A DNA stretch of 64,000 nt from Archangium sp. (GCA_030695565.1 JAUYRZ010000116.1:59669-123668), one strand, 5' to 3'. Positions 32,026 through 42,063 are shown, counted from the stretch's first letter. Notes: generated by a model from the sequence alone, not told the origin. A program made the numbers and translations.

Positions 32026-32065
32026 GGTCTGGCAGCTCGGCACATCTGCCGATATGCTGAGGCAT

Positions 32066-32317
32066 ATGCGAACCACTCTCGAGCTTCCCGACCCTCTTTT
32101 CAAGCGAGCGCAGCGTTTGGCGCGCGCGCGAGGGGTTCCGTTCCGGGCGTTGGTCGCGGAGGCGCTGCAGAAGCTTCTAACGGCGCAGGTTCCGGCAACA
32201 CAGTTCAAGCTCGCAGATACGACCTTTGGTGGGGACGGCCTGGTGGATGGCCTTCACGACCTTCAGTGGGAGCGCATCAGCTCCCTCGTCTATGACGAGG
32301 GAGCGACGGACGAGTGA
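32066..32317 (+). CDS. VapB-type antitoxin
   Basis: An 83-residue protein from ATG 32066 with MRTTLELPDPLFKRAQRLARARGVPFRALVAEALQ, the strand-helix-helix pattern of ribbon-helix-helix antitoxins. The C-terminal part (about 45-83) would wrap the toxin. Its stop overlaps the toxin GTG, the usual coupling in such modules; autoregulation of its own promoter is typical of the family. Confidence 0.8.
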   Translation: MRTTLELPDPLFKRAQRLARARGVPFRALVAEALQKLLTAQVPATQFKLADTTFGGDGLVDGLHDLQWERISSLVYDEGATDE

Positions 32318-32751
32318 TTGCCTACGACACGAACCTCTTGGTTTACGCACATCGCCGCGAGTCGCCTTTCCACGATCGCGCCCGCGAAGCAGTGACCCAA
32401 ACCGCAGAAGGAGCTGAGCCATGGGCCCTGCTGTGGCCATGTCTTCACGAGTTTCTCGGGGTGGTGACGAACCCGCGCATCTTCAAGACGCCAACGCCGA
32501 TGGCTCAGGCGCTCGCGGCGGTTCAGGGCTGGGCGAGTTCTCCCTCAGCGATTCTCTTGTCGGAAGACGCTCAGGGTTATCTCGACGTGCTCTCGAGGCT
32601 TTGCCTTGCGGGGAAGATTCAAGGGGCGCGTGTGCACGATGCGCGAATTGCTGCGCTGGCGATTCACCACCGCCTGACCGCGCTCTGCTCGGCTGACCGT
32701 GACTTCTCCAGGTTCCCCGAACTGAAGGTCGAGAACCCACTGGTCGGCTGA
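32314..32751 (+). CDS. VapC-type PIN-domain toxin
   Basis: A 145-residue PIN-domain protein starting at GTG 32314. The acidic residues of the active site are visible: Asp in AYDTNLLVYAH, Glu in CLHEFLGVV, Asp in VHDARIAALA and Asp in CSADRDFSRF. VapC toxins cut specific RNAs, often initiator tRNA or rRNA; the target is unknown. Paired with the antitoxin upstream. Confidence 0.85.
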   Translation: MIAYDTNLLVYAHRRESPFHDRAREAVTQTAEGAEPWALLWPCLHEFLGVVTNPRIFKTPTPMAQALAAVQGWASSPSAILLSEDAQGYLDVLSRLCLAGKIQGARVHDARIAALAIHHRLTALCSADRDFSRFPELKVENPLVG

Positions 32752-32840
32752 GAAATCCAACCCATCGCGAAGGGTTTTTGACGCGCTGTGTTCAGCACTG
32801 ATCCGTGTCACCGGCGGTCGAACTCTGTATATCCACCCGC

Positions 32841-33983
32841 ATGGAATTCGAGCTGCCCGACGACATCCAGGCCCTGAAGAAGACCGTGCGTGATTTCTGC
32901 GAGAAGCGCGTGAAAGACAAGGCGCGTGAGTGGGATCACCACGAGAAGTTCCCCATGGAGATCGTTCGCGAACTGGGCCAACTCGGCCTGCTCGGCATTC
33001 GCGTGGGTGAAGAGTACGGCGGCGCCGCGATGGGGTCGCTCGCGGTGGCCGTGGTGGTGGAAGAAGTGGCCCGCTACGACGGCTCACTCGCGCTGACCGT
33101 CGCTTCGCACAACGGCCTGGGCACCTCGCACATCCGCATCTTCGGTAACGACGTTCAGAAGCAGAAGTACTTGCCGAAGCTGGCCACCGGCGAGTGGCTG
33201 GGCGCGTGGGCGCTCACCGAGCCGGGCAGCGGCTCAGACTCGGCCGGCATGAAGACCACCGCGGTCAAACGGGGCGACACCTGGGTGCTCAACGGCGCCA
33301 AGATGTTCATCACCCAGGGAACCGTGGGCGACGTCTTCGTGGTGCTCGCCAACACCGAGCCCGCCAAGAGGCAGAAGGGCATCACTGCCTTCATCCTGGA
33401 GAAGGGCCTCAAGGGGTTCTCCCAGAAGTCGATTCACGGAAAGCTCGGCATGCGCTCGTCTGACACCGCCGAGCTCCACTTCGACAACGTGGAGGTGCCC
33501 GACTCGCAGCGCCTCGGCGAAGTGAACCACGGCTTCCTCGACACCATGAAGATCCTCGACGGCGGCCGCATCACCATCGGCGCGTTGGCGGTGGGCCTGG
33601 GCCGCGGCGCGATCGAAGAGTCGGTGAAGTACGCCAAAGATCGCCAGGCCTTCGGCAGCCCCATCGGCGACTTCCAGGCCATTCGCTGGATGCTGGCCGA
33701 CATGCAGACCGAGCTCGACGCGGCGCGCCTGCTGGTCTTCCGCAGCGCGTACCTGGCCGACGCCGGTAAGCCGTACACGCGCGAGGCTTCGATGGGGAAG
33801 CTGTTCGCCTCCGAGGTCGCCACCCGCGCCTGCAACAAGGCGGTGCAGATCCACGGAGGCTACGGCTACACCCGCGAGTTCCCCGTGGAGCGCTACCTGC
33901 GCGACGCCAAGCTGTGTGAGATCGGCGAGGGCACCAGCGAGATTCAGAGATCCATCATTGCGCGAGACCTCCTGAAAGGTTGA
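32841..33983 (+). CDS. Acyl-CoA dehydrogenase
   Basis: A 380-residue FAD enzyme that oxidises acyl-CoA to enoyl-CoA. ATG 32841 ([24 protein letters not shown]) is chosen over an upstream in-frame GTG. The signature [24 protein letters not shown], the segment [21 protein letters not shown] [13 protein letters not shown], and the C-terminal [35 protein letters not shown] containing the usual catalytic Glu ([15 protein letters not shown] region) are standard. Chain-length preference is not evident. Confidence 0.93.
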   Translation: MEFELPDDIQALKKTVRDFCEKRVKDKAREWDHHEKFPMEIVRELGQLGLLGIRVGEEYGGAAMGSLAVAVVVEEVARYDGSLALTVASHNGLGTSHIRIFGNDVQKQKYLPKLATGEWLGAWALTEPGSGSDSAGMKTTAVKRGDTWVLNGAKMFITQGTVGDVFVVLANTEPAKRQKGITAFILEKGLKGFSQKSIHGKLGMRSSDTAELHFDNVEVPDSQRLGEVNHGFLDTMKILDGGRITIGALAVGLGRGAIEESVKYAKDRQAFGSPIGDFQAIRWMLADMQTELDAARLLVFRSAYLADAGKPYTREASMGKLFASEVATRACNKAVQIHGGYGYTREFPVERYLRDAKLCEIGEGTSEIQRSIIARDLLKG

Positions 33984-33995
33984 TCTGCGCAGCTC

Positions 33996-34895
33996 ATGGA
34001 TCGGGCCTTCCTCGAACAACTCGGTTTGGACGTGTCGGAGGCGGACGGTGTCGTCGAGGCCGAGCTGGTGCTCCAGGGGGGGCAGGCGCTCAACCCGCTG
34101 ACGCGCCGGGTGATCGACCGCGTGTCGTTCACCATCATGGGCGACCGGTTGCTCTACGTCGGGCCACCTGAGTTCGTGGGCGCCCAGCCCATCAACCTCG
34201 CCTACCTCTCGCCCAGCAGCCGGCTGGAAGACCTGATCGTTCAGACGCTCAGCGATCACCTCTTTCAGCTCGAGCGCCGCAGCAACGAGCTCACTGCGCT
34301 GGGCATCTCGCCGCGCGTCGACCCGGGCACGCTGCAGCTCACCGCCGATCTCGAGAAGAAGCCGCTCAAGTTCACCATCGGGGCCAGCCGCACCGGCCAG
34401 TTCCGCATCGTGCGCACGCTCAACGATGGCATCGAGCTGACCAACGCCGGCCAGAACGTCTTCGAGCTCAGCGAGTTCTTCGACAAACGCGCGCTGGAAG
34501 ACTTCCTCTTCGCGCTGTTCAGCGACGTGGTGGCCGAGCCTGAAGAGAAGCCCCAGCCCGTGGGTTCAGCGAACATCACCAGCTCGCCTTCGACCATCGT
34601 GGCGAGCTCCAACGCACAGTCGCTGCCTTTCAGGGAGCTGTTCGACGCCTTCGGTGACGCGCTCCTGCCACCCCGCAGCCCGCTGGAGGTGGTGGCTGAC
34701 GTGCGCATCGGCGGTCAGCAGCTCCGGTTTGCCGCGGCCCGGGTGCAGGGGAGGACCTTCCGCGGAATGCTCGCGGGCCCCACCGGGAAGATCTGGGCCG
34801 ATCGGTTCGAACTCGATGACTTCCCCGGCATCAAGGGGTTCATCTCCGAGTTGATGGGTGTTCCGTACGACGACGTCGAGGTCACTTCTTCGTGA
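33996..34895 (+). CDS. Uncharacterised protein upstream of rnc
   Basis: A 299-residue protein with no signal peptide or membrane helix. The N-terminal 130 residues and the C-terminal 90 residues appear to be alpha/beta domains joined by an acidic/Ser-rich linker near 185-215 (EPEEKPQPVGSANITSSPSTIV). The final Ser codon region overlaps the rnc GTG (GTGA), so it is probably co-translated with RNase III. No family recognised. Confidence 0.75.
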   Translation: MDRAFLEQLGLDVSEADGVVEAELVLQGGQALNPLTRRVIDRVSFTIMGDRLLYVGPPEFVGAQPINLAYLSPSSRLEDLIVQTLSDHLFQLERRSNELTALGISPRVDPGTLQLTADLEKKPLKFTIGASRTGQFRIVRTLNDGIELTNAGQNVFELSEFFDKRALEDFLFALFSDVVAEPEEKPQPVGSANITSSPSTIVASSNAQSLPFRELFDAFGDALLPPRSPLEVVADVRIGGQQLRFAAARVQGRTFRGMLAGPTGKIWADRFELDDFPGIKGFISELMGVPYDDVEVTSS

Positions 34896-35623
34896 GCGAT
34901 GGACCCAAGCCGGAGAAGCAGTCGCCCGCTGAGCGGCTCTCTCGTCTGCAGGCCTGCGCGAAGCAGGTCTTCGGTGATCCCGCGGTCGCCCTCGTGGCGC
35001 TGACCCACAAGAGCTACTGCAACGAGCACAAAGACGAGCCGTGCGAAGACAACGAACGCCTCGAGTTCCTGGGCGACGCGGTGGTCGATCTGGCGATTGG
35101 CCAGCGGCTGATGGAGCGTTTCCCCCGCGCCGCGGAGGGTGAGCTCTCGAAGCTGCGGGCGTTGATCGTCAATGAAGAGGGCCTGGCCCGGGTGGCGCGC
35201 GTGGTGGGCGTGGGTGACCTGCTTCTGCTCGGCCGCGGCGAAGATCTCACCGGCGGGCGCGAGAAGAACTCGGTGCTGGCCGATGCGCTGGAGGCCGTGG
35301 TCGGGGCGCTCTACGTCGGCAACGGCATGGCCGCCGTGCTCACGTTCATCGATGCGTTCTTCGGCGAGGCGCTCGATGGCGTGGCGGAAGGGCGGCAGGG
35401 GAGGGACAACAAGTCGCTGCTGCAGGAGGCTTCGCAGCAGAAGCTCAAGTCGAGCCCGCGGTACCGGGTGGTCAGCGAGTCGGGCCCCGAGCACGAGAAG
35501 ATCTTCGAGGTCGAGGTGAGTATCGGCGGCGAGATTTATGCTCGCAGCACCGGCCGCTCCAAGAAGGAAGCCGAGCAGGCCGCGGCCGAGAAGACGCTCG
35601 AGTTGTTCGCTCCGAAGACGTGA
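34892..35623 (+). CDS. rnc: Ribonuclease III
   Basis: It cuts double-stranded RNA in rRNA processing and mRNA turnover. GTG 34892 gives 243 residues. The signature ERLEFLGDAVVDLAIG and the second acidic site DALEAVVGALYV carry the catalytic acids; the double-stranded-RNA-binding domain begins near residue 170 (DNKSLLQEASQQK...GRSKKEAEQAAAEKTLELF). About 25 extra residues precede the catalytic domain. Confidence 0.95.
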   Translation: MSDGPKPEKQSPAERLSRLQACAKQVFGDPAVALVALTHKSYCNEHKDEPCEDNERLEFLGDAVVDLAIGQRLMERFPRAAEGELSKLRALIVNEEGLARVARVVGVGDLLLLGRGEDLTGGREKNSVLADALEAVVGALYVGNGMAAVLTFIDAFFGEALDGVAEGRQGRDNKSLLQEASQQKLKSSPRYRVVSESGPEHEKIFEVEVSIGGEIYARSTGRSKKEAEQAAAEKTLELFAPKT

Positions 35624-35660
35624 GGCCCTCACCCCGACCCTCTTTTGAGGGGAGCGGGAG
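35622..35660. repeat. Dispersed palindromic repeat, copy 5, degraded
   Basis: GGCCCTCACCCCGACCCTCTTTTGAGGGGAGCGGGAG follows the rnc stop by a few bases. The left arm is intact but the hairpin is altered to CCCTCTTTTGAGGGG. The position suits a transcription end for rnc. Confidence 0.75.
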
Positions 35661-35709
35661 CGCGATTTCTGCCTTGCGCGCGTGAATCGGAGGTTTACGG
35701 TTCGCGCCC

Positions 35710-36312
35710 ATGACGCGACTGCTCCTCGGTTTGGCCCTCGTTTCGACCTCTGTGCTGGCGGCTGACGGCAAGTTCATGACGGCGGCCAACAAAGGCAAAG
35801 ATCTCTACGCCACGATCTCGACCTCGAAGGGCGACGTCGTGATCAAGCTTTTCTCGAAAGAAGCGCCCAGGACGGTGGCCAACTTCGTGGGCCTCGCGAC
35901 GGGCGAGAAGGAGTTCACCGACCCCAAAACCGGCAAGCCCGCGAAGAAGGCGTTCTACGACGGCCTCGTCTTCCACCGCGTGATCGAAGGCTTCATGATC
36001 CAGGGCGGCGATCCCGAAGGCACTGGCAGCGGCGGCCCGGGCTACAGCTTCGAAGACGAGTTCAAGTCGGGCAGGGGCTTCGACAAGGTCGGCCTGCTCG
36101 CGATGGCCAACCGCGGCCCCGCCACCAACGGCTCGCAGTTCTTCATCACCACCTCGACGCCCGCGCACCTCAACGGCAAACACACCATCTTCGGCGAGGT
36201 GATCACCGGCTACGAAGTGGTCGCTGCCATCTCCACGATGAAGAACGAGCGGGTGGTGATGAAGAAGGTCACCATCTCCGACAAGGCTCCGAAAGCGGCG
36301 GTGACCAAGTGA
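35710..36312 (+). CDS. Cyclophilin-type peptidyl-prolyl isomerase, exported
   Basis: A 200-residue protein with a signal peptide ending near SVLAA. The cyclophilin core includes [70 protein letters not shown] and [17 protein letters not shown], containing the catalytic Arg and the FxMxxGG/Q motif. It acts on proline bonds in periplasmic proteins. First of three consecutive cyclophilin genes; the end overlaps the second (GTGA). Confidence 0.94.
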   Translation: MTRLLLGLALVSTSVLAADGKFMTAANKGKDLYATISTSKGDVVIKLFSKEAPRTVANFVGLATGEKEFTDPKTGKPAKKAFYDGLVFHRVIEGFMIQGGDPEGTGSGGPGYSFEDEFKSGRGFDKVGLLAMANRGPATNGSQFFITTSTPAHLNGKHTIFGEVITGYEVVAAISTMKNERVVMKKVTISDKAPKAAVTK

Positions 36313-36932
36313 AGCAGGCACTCGTGCTGATGGCCGTACTGGCGCTCGGCGGCTGTAAGAAAGACGACGCGGCGGCGAGCGGCGGCACCTGGACCGACAA
36401 GGTCTCGGCCGGCGGCGATCTCTTCGCCACCATCAAGACCAACATGGGCAGCATCACGGTGAAGCTGTTCTCCAAGGACGCGCCGAAGACGGTGAAGAAC
36501 TTCGTCGGGCTGTCGACCGGCGAACGCGAATGGCGCAACCCCGCCACCGGCGAGCAGAAGAAGGGCGTGCCGCTCTACACGGGCACCATCTTCCACCGGG
36601 TGATCGAAGGCTTCATGATCCAGGGCGGCGATCCACTCGGCACCGGCACCGGGAACCCCGGCTACCAGTTCGAAGACGAAGTGGCCTCGGGCCGCACCTT
36701 CGATCGCGTGGGCCTGCTGGCGATGGCCAACGCGGGCCCCGGCACCAACGGCTCGCAGTTCTTCATCACCACCTCCACGCCCACCTACCTCAACGGCAAA
36801 CACACCATCTTCGGTGAAGTGATCCGCGGCTTCGAAGTGGTCGAGGCCATCTCGAAGGTGCCGAAGGCGCAGGGTGACCGCCCGCTCGAGAAGGTGGTCA
36901 TCGAGAGCATCACCATTTCTGACAAGCAGTAA
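36309..36932 (+). CDS. Cyclophilin-type peptidyl-prolyl isomerase, lipoprotein
   Basis: A 207-residue paralogue from GTG 36309 with a lipoprotein signal ([16 protein letters not shown]), so it is anchored in a membrane. The core is very close to that of the first copy ([48 protein letters not shown]). Catalytic residues are retained. Coupled to the first cyclophilin. Confidence 0.94.
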   Translation: MKQALVLMAVLALGGCKKDDAAASGGTWTDKVSAGGDLFATIKTNMGSITVKLFSKDAPKTVKNFVGLSTGEREWRNPATGEQKKGVPLYTGTIFHRVIEGFMIQGGDPLGTGTGNPGYQFEDEVASGRTFDRVGLLAMANAGPGTNGSQFFITTSTPTYLNGKHTIFGEVIRGFEVVEAISKVPKAQGDRPLEKVVIESITISDKQ

Positions 36933-36961
36933 CGAACGTTCACCTCAGGAGAGATTCGATC

Positions 36962-37513
36962 ATGGGAATGATGGACGAGGCCCGCGCGGGCACCGATTTG
37001 TTTGCGAAGTTCGAGACCACCGAAGGCACCATCACGGTGCGCCTGTTTGCGAAAGACGCGCCCAAGACGGTGGAGAACTTCGTGGGCCTGGCCACCGGCG
37101 AGAAGCCGTGGACACACCCCGGCACCGGCGAGGCGATGAAGAACGTGCCCCTCTATGACGGCACGATCTTCCACCGCTGCATCAAGGAGTTCATGGTGCA
37201 GGGCGGCGATCCCCTCGGCCGTGGCACCGGGGGCCCCGGCTTCAGGTTCGAAGACGAGTTCCACTCCGGCCGCAAGTTCGACAAGCCGGGCCTGCTCGCG
37301 TGCGCCAACTCGGGCCCCAACACGAACGGCTCGCAGTTCTTCATCACCGTCATTCCGACCACCTGGCTCAACAACAAGCACACCATCTTCGGAGAGGTGA
37401 TCGCCGGCCAGGACGTGGTCGATCGCGTGGCCAACGTGGTGCCGAAGAACCCGGGTGACCGCCCCAAGACCGACGTGGTCATCAAGAAGCTCAGCATTAC
37501 GACCAGCGCCTGA
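36962..37513 (+). CDS. Cyclophilin-type peptidyl-prolyl isomerase, cytoplasmic
   Basis: A 183-residue paralogue with no signal peptide ([29 protein letters not shown]). It keeps the core [31 protein letters not shown] and [27 protein letters not shown]; one Cys replaces Val in the FHRV motif. AGGAGAG seven bases before the ATG is a strong ribosome site. Third of three in a row, which places one enzyme in each compartment. Confidence 0.94.
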   Translation: MGMMDEARAGTDLFAKFETTEGTITVRLFAKDAPKTVENFVGLATGEKPWTHPGTGEAMKNVPLYDGTIFHRCIKEFMVQGGDPLGRGTGGPGFRFEDEFHSGRKFDKPGLLACANSGPNTNGSQFFITVIPTTWLNNKHTIFGEVIAGQDVVDRVANVVPKNPGDRPKTDVVIKKLSITTSA

Positions 37514-37628
37514 ACCAATCCAGCGGAGAACTGGCCAAGGCGTAGCGCACGGAAACAGTGTAGAGGAGCCGGGACTGAAACGGGACGCGCCCATCGAGGC
37601 GTCCTCGGACCACCTCCTGGAGCACCCT

Positions 37629-38630
37629 ATGCGCAGCGGATACGCCGCGTTGATCGGCCGGCCCAACGTCGGCAAAAGCACGCTTCTCAATCGCCTCCTG
37701 GGCGAAAAAGTCGCGATCGTCTCGCCCAAACCGCAGACCACCCGCACCCGGATCCTCGGCGTGATCACCAGGGATTCCGGGCAGGTCGCGCTGTTCGACA
37801 CCCCCGGCATTCACCAGGCCAAGGGCGCCCTCAACAAGTTCATGGTCGACGCCGCCCTGCACGCGGCCGACGACGCCGACGTGGTGCTCTTTCTGGTCGA
37901 TGCAGAGGGCATCACCGAAGAGCGCGCGCCCACCGTTTCGCCCGGCAACCGGCTGGTGCTGGAGCGCCTCAAGCAGATCGGCAAGCCCATCATCCTGGTG
38001 CTGACCAAGATCGACACCATCAAGAAGGTGCTGCTGCTCCCGCTCATCGATCTCTACCGCCAGGAGTTCCCCTTCGCGGAGGTGATCCCCGTGAGCGCGC
38101 GCCACAGCGAGGGCATGGATCAGCTCTTCGACAACGTGCTCAAGCACCTCCCCGAAGGCGAACCCATCTTCCCCGTCGACACCTTGACCGACCAGGCCGA
38201 GAAGACGCTGGTCGAAGAGTTCGTGCGTGAGCAGGTGCTCCGGCACTGCCATCAAGAGGTGCCGTACTCGGTGGCCGTGGTGGTCGAAGAGTTCGACGAA
38301 TCGGAGCGCGACAAGCCGCCTCCGGCACCCAAGAAGAACGCCAAGAAGAAGGTCACCCCGCCCAAGCCGGGTGACAAGCCGAAGCCCAAGCTGGAAGGCC
38401 TCGTGCGGATCCTCGCCAACATCTACGTCGAGCGCGATTCGCAGAAGGCGATCGTGATCGGCAAACGCGGCGAGATGCTCAAGACCATCGGCACCGACGC
38501 GCGCATGAGCATTCAGCGCCTGCTGGGAAATCACGTGTACCTCTCGCTGCAGGTGAAGGTCGAACCGCGTTGGACGGAGCGGCAAGACGGTCTGCGCAAG
38601 CTCGGGTACGTGCAGGAGAGAACTTCATGA
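37629..38630 (+). CDS. era: GTPase Era with Lys/Pro-rich insertion
   Basis: It binds 16S rRNA and assists 30S assembly. ATG 37629 starts MRSGYAALIGRPNVGKSTLLN. G1 GRPNVGKST, G3 DTPG, and G4 TKID are present; the KH domain ends VIGKRGEMLKTIGTDARMSIQRLLGNHVYLSLQVKVEPRW. The protein has 333 residues against about 300 because a Lys/Pro-rich insert of about 30 residues (near 225-255, PPPAPKKNAKKKVTPPKPG...) interrupts the early KH domain. The stop overlaps the der start (ATGA). Confidence 0.95.
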   Translation: MRSGYAALIGRPNVGKSTLLNRLLGEKVAIVSPKPQTTRTRILGVITRDSGQVALFDTPGIHQAKGALNKFMVDAALHAADDADVVLFLVDAEGITEERAPTVSPGNRLVLERLKQIGKPIILVLTKIDTIKKVLLLPLIDLYRQEFPFAEVIPVSARHSEGMDQLFDNVLKHLPEGEPIFPVDTLTDQAEKTLVEEFVREQVLRHCHQEVPYSVAVVVEEFDESERDKPPPAPKKNAKKKVTPPKPGDKPKPKLEGLVRILANIYVERDSQKAIVIGKRGEMLKTIGTDARMSIQRLLGNHVYLSLQVKVEPRWTERQDGLRKLGYVQERTS

Positions 38631-40036
38631 GACGCGGCCGCCCCCTGATCGCCATCGTTGGCCGCCCCAACGTCGGCAAGTCGACCATGTTCAACCGGAT
38701 GATCCGCAGCAAGCGCGCGATCGTCGAAGACCAGCCGGGTGTGACCCGCGATCGGCACTACGCCGACTGCGAGCTCAACAACGTGCCGGTCACCCTGGTG
38801 GACACCGGCGGCTTCGTGCCCGACAACAAGGAGAGCCCGCTCGCCCGCTACATCCGCCAGCAGGCCCAGGCCGCCGTCGAAGAGTGCGACGTGGTGCTCT
38901 TCGTGGTCGACGCCCGCACCGGCCCGACGTCTGAAGATCAAGACGTGGCCAACTACCTGCGCAAGTCGAGCAAGCCCGTGCTGCTGCTGGTCAACAAGAC
39001 CGACGGCCGCCGCGACGCAGAAGAGATGGTGGCCGACTTCCACCGCTTCGGCCTGGGCACGCCGTTCCCCGTCTCGGCTGAACACAACGAGGGCATGATC
39101 GAAGTGCTCGAGGCGCTGATCCCCAAGCTGCCCGAGACGGCCCCCATCGAAGAGAAGATCGAAGACGTGCCCGAGGCCGACCGCCCGGTGCGCATCGCCA
39201 TCGTGGGCCGGCCCAACGTGGGCAAGTCGACGCTGGTCAACTCGTTGCTGGGTGAAGAGCGGGTGATCTCCAGCCCCATCGCGGGCACCACGCGCGACGC
39301 CATCGACTCGGAGCTCGAGTTCAAGGGCCGCAAGTTCATCCTCACCGACACCGCCGGCATCCGCCGCAAGTCGACCATCACCCAGCGCGTCGAGGGCTTT
39401 TCGGTGATGGGCGCCCTGCGCGCCGCAGAAGATGCCGACGTGGTGGTGTTGATGATCGACGCCACCGAACCCGCGGTCGAGCAAGACCGCAAGATCGCCC
39501 ACCTGGCCGAGAGCAAGGGCCGTGGCCTGGTGATCGTGGTCAACAAGTGGGACCTCGTCAAAGCCACCAAGAAGGAAGAGAACTTTCGCGCCGGGGTGAA
39601 GTGGATCCTCGACTGGGTCGACTGGGCGCCGATGGTCTTCGTCTCGGCCCACACCGGCGAGAAGGTCAGCAAGGTGCTGGAGATCGCCCTCGAGGTGTTC
39701 GAGCAGCAGTACTTCCGCGCGGCGACCCCCAAGCTCAACAAGATCGTCGAGCACGTCACCACCGAACACTCCTTGCCCATCATCGCGGGCAAGCAGCTGA
39801 AGATTTATTACGCCGCCCAGGTGGCCACCGCGCCCCTGGCCTTCACCATGATGGTGAACCAGCCCAAGGGCGTGCCCGACCGCTACGAGCGCTACGTCAT
39901 CAACTACCTGCGCAAGGTCTTCCGCCTGAAGGTGCCCATTCGGGTCTTCTGGAGACCTCGCCCGGGGCAGAAGAAACGCGCCGAAGCCGCCCAGCGTTTC
40001 AGGGCTCGCGAGAAGAGTAAGCAACGCGCGCGTTGA
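38627..40036 (+). CDS. der: GTPase Der (EngA)
   Basis: A double GTPase for 50S ribosome assembly. ATG 38627 gives 469 residues. Both G domains are complete: GRPNVGKSTMFN, DTGGF and NKTD in the first; GRPNVGKSTLVN, DTAGIRRKS and NKWD in the second; a KH-like domain follows with MMVNQPKGVPDRYERYVINYLRK. The C-terminal tail is basic. Coupled to era. Confidence 0.97.
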   Translation: MRRGRPLIAIVGRPNVGKSTMFNRMIRSKRAIVEDQPGVTRDRHYADCELNNVPVTLVDTGGFVPDNKESPLARYIRQQAQAAVEECDVVLFVVDARTGPTSEDQDVANYLRKSSKPVLLLVNKTDGRRDAEEMVADFHRFGLGTPFPVSAEHNEGMIEVLEALIPKLPETAPIEEKIEDVPEADRPVRIAIVGRPNVGKSTLVNSLLGEERVISSPIAGTTRDAIDSELEFKGRKFILTDTAGIRRKSTITQRVEGFSVMGALRAAEDADVVVLMIDATEPAVEQDRKIAHLAESKGRGLVIVVNKWDLVKATKKEENFRAGVKWILDWVDWAPMVFVSAHTGEKVSKVLEIALEVFEQQYFRAATPKLNKIVEHVTTEHSLPIIAGKQLKIYYAAQVATAPLAFTMMVNQPKGVPDRYERYVINYLRKVFRLKVPIRVFWRPRPGQKKRAEAAQRFRAREKSKQRAR

Positions 40037-40070
40037 CAGTGGTGTTACCGACACTTAGACAGCCCGCGCG

Positions 40071-40865
40071 ATGGCCTCCTACAAAGACGAGCAGAAAGAG
40101 CTGAAGCAGCCCGACGAGTTCCAGAAGCTCGGCGCCGAGGCGGTGCCCTTTCTGGAAAAGCACGGCAGACAGGTCGTGACCGGGGTCGGTGGCGTTCTCG
40201 CCGTCGGCCTGGTGATCGCCATTGGCGCCAGCATGAGCGGCCGCGGTGAAGAGACCGCGTCGCGCGATTTCGGCGCGTCCCTCAAGGTGCTCGAGCGCAC
40301 CGTCAGCGCCACCGCGCCGACCGAGGTGAAGCCCGGCGAAGAGCCGCCCTTCAAGACCGAGGCTGAGAAAGACGAAGCCATCGTGAAGGCGCTCTCCGAC
40401 TTTCGCGGCAAACACGCGGGCACCAAGGCCGCCGTCTCGGCCTCCTTGCCCCTGGGCCAGGCCTACCTGCGCCAGAGCAAGCCCGACCAGGCCCTGCCGC
40501 TCATCGAGGAGTACATCTCGAAGGCCGAGCAGAACGATCCGCTCCGTCCCGCGGCGTACGAAGCGCGCGGCTACGCCCTCGAGGCGCAGAAGAAGTACGA
40601 CGAGGCGCTCAACGCGTTCGACTTGCTCGCCAAGGAGAACAAGACCGACTTCATGAAGGGCATGGGGCTGTACCACCGCGCGCGCATGCTGCTGATCAAG
40701 GGCGACACGGCGGCTGCGGCGAAGACCCTCTCCGAGATCGAGAACGCGGCTCCCGGCTCGGCCGCGGCGCGCCTCGCGAAGGATCGCATCACCATGCTGA
40801 CCGCGCAGGGCATCGACGTGCCCAAGCCCGCTCCGGTCGTGCAGGCAATCGACGCAGGCAAGTGA
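40071..40865 (+). CDS. YfgM-like membrane protein with TPR-like repeats
   Basis: A 264-residue protein with a cytoplasmic N-terminus, one membrane helix at about residues 39-56 (VVTGVGGVLAVGLVIAIGA) and a soluble C-terminal domain with helix pairs matching TPR repeats (LPLGQAYLRQSKPDQALPLIEEYI, YEARGYALEAQKKYDEALNAFDLL). This topology and the position between der and a BamB-like gene are shared with YfgM, a periplasmic chaperone-network partner of the Sec translocon. Function by homology only. Confidence 0.8.
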   Translation: MASYKDEQKELKQPDEFQKLGAEAVPFLEKHGRQVVTGVGGVLAVGLVIAIGASMSGRGEETASRDFGASLKVLERTVSATAPTEVKPGEEPPFKTEAEKDEAIVKALSDFRGKHAGTKAAVSASLPLGQAYLRQSKPDQALPLIEEYISKAEQNDPLRPAAYEARGYALEAQKKYDEALNAFDLLAKENKTDFMKGMGLYHRARMLLIKGDTAAAAKTLSEIENAAPGSAAARLAKDRITMLTAQGIDVPKPAPVVQAIDAGK

Positions 40866-40878
40866 CGTCCACGCCTTC

Positions 40879-42063
40879 ATGAAAATGAACCTGCGAATCC
40901 TCACGCTGCTGTGCTTCGCAGGCTGCAAGGCGATCCCGCTCAACGACGATCCCACCATCCCGTTTCGCGACGCGCACGTCTCCCACCCGGCCATCTACGA
41001 GGTCGCGTGGACCAACCCGCTCGTGAAGCTGGGGCTGCTGGAATACCAGCCGACGGAGCCCGCTTCTCCGGCGGTCGATCCTGACACCGAGCGCGTCTAC
41101 GTCGCGACCCGTGATGGGTTCGTGCGCAGCCTCTCGCCGGTCGATGGTCACGTCGAGTGGGAGTTCAAGACGGCGGGGCGCTTCCTCTCTGGGCCCACCG
41201 TTCATCACGGCATCGTCTACGTGGCCGGCGGCGACGGCGTGCTCTACGCGTTGCGCGCGCTGACCGGCGAGCAGGTGTGGGCCTTCAAGGCGAACGAAGA
41301 GCTCGTCTCGTCACCCACCATCTCGGACAACAAGGTGCTCGTCGCCTCGCAGTCGGAGACGGTCTTCGCCGTCAACATCGAGACCGGCGCGTGGATCTGG
41401 CAGTACCGCCGCGACGCGCCGTCGGGTTTCACCGTGCGCGGTACGTCGCGGCCGCTGATCGCCGATGGGCTGGCGTACATGGGTTTTGCCGATGGCTTCA
41501 TCGTCGCGCTCAACCTCGAGTCGGGCGTCGCCATGTGGGAGAAGAAGCTCACGACCTCGGGCGGCAATCAGTTCCTCGACGTCGATACCGCTCCGGTGCT
41601 CGCTGAAGGCCGGCTCTTCGTCGCCAGCTATGCAGACGGCGTCTCGGCCCTCGACGCGAAGACCGGCGCGCTCATCTGGACCACGCCGCGCAGTGGTCTG
41701 ACCGCGCTGCTGCCCCGGGGCAACACGCTGTTCGCCACGGGCGACGGTTCGCTCACCGCCTTCGACATGGTGAAGGGGCGGATGTTGTGGTCCCTCAACC
41801 TCAGTGATCCCACCAACAAGGGGAAGGGCGTCAACGCGGGCCGTTCGCTGGCCCTGGCGCGCGGTTACGTGGTGGTGCCGACCTCGACGGCGTTGGCCTT
41901 CGTCGAGCCGACCTCCGGCAAGGTGCGCGCGATGTGGAACCCGGGGCGTGGGGTGACGGCGTCGCCTGCGGGCTTCTCGTCGATGCGCTTCGGTTCTCGG
42001 CTGTACGTGATGTCGAACCTCGGCACGGTGTTCGCGCTGCAGATGGTCAGCACGGGCGGATGA
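40879..42063 (+). CDS. BamB-like lipoprotein, PQQ-type beta-propeller
   Basis: A 394-residue lipoprotein (ILTLLCFAGC) with repeated propeller blades: RVYVATRDGFVRSLSPVDGHVEWEFK, IVYVAGGDGVLYALRALTGEQVWAFK, LAYMGFADGFIVALNLESGVAMWEKK and others, each with the AxDxxTGxxxW pattern. BamB assists insertion of outer-membrane proteins; the der-YfgM-BamB order seen here is conserved in other proteobacteria. ATGA overlap with the Nudix gene. Confidence 0.85.
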   Translation: MKMNLRILTLLCFAGCKAIPLNDDPTIPFRDAHVSHPAIYEVAWTNPLVKLGLLEYQPTEPASPAVDPDTERVYVATRDGFVRSLSPVDGHVEWEFKTAGRFLSGPTVHHGIVYVAGGDGVLYALRALTGEQVWAFKANEELVSSPTISDNKVLVASQSETVFAVNIETGAWIWQYRRDAPSGFTVRGTSRPLIADGLAYMGFADGFIVALNLESGVAMWEKKLTTSGGNQFLDVDTAPVLAEGRLFVASYADGVSALDAKTGALIWTTPRSGLTALLPRGNTLFATGDGSLTAFDMVKGRMLWSLNLSDPTNKGKGVNAGRSLALARGYVVVPTSTALAFVEPTSGKVRAMWNPGRGVTASPAGFSSMRFGSRLYVMSNLGTVFALQMVSTGG

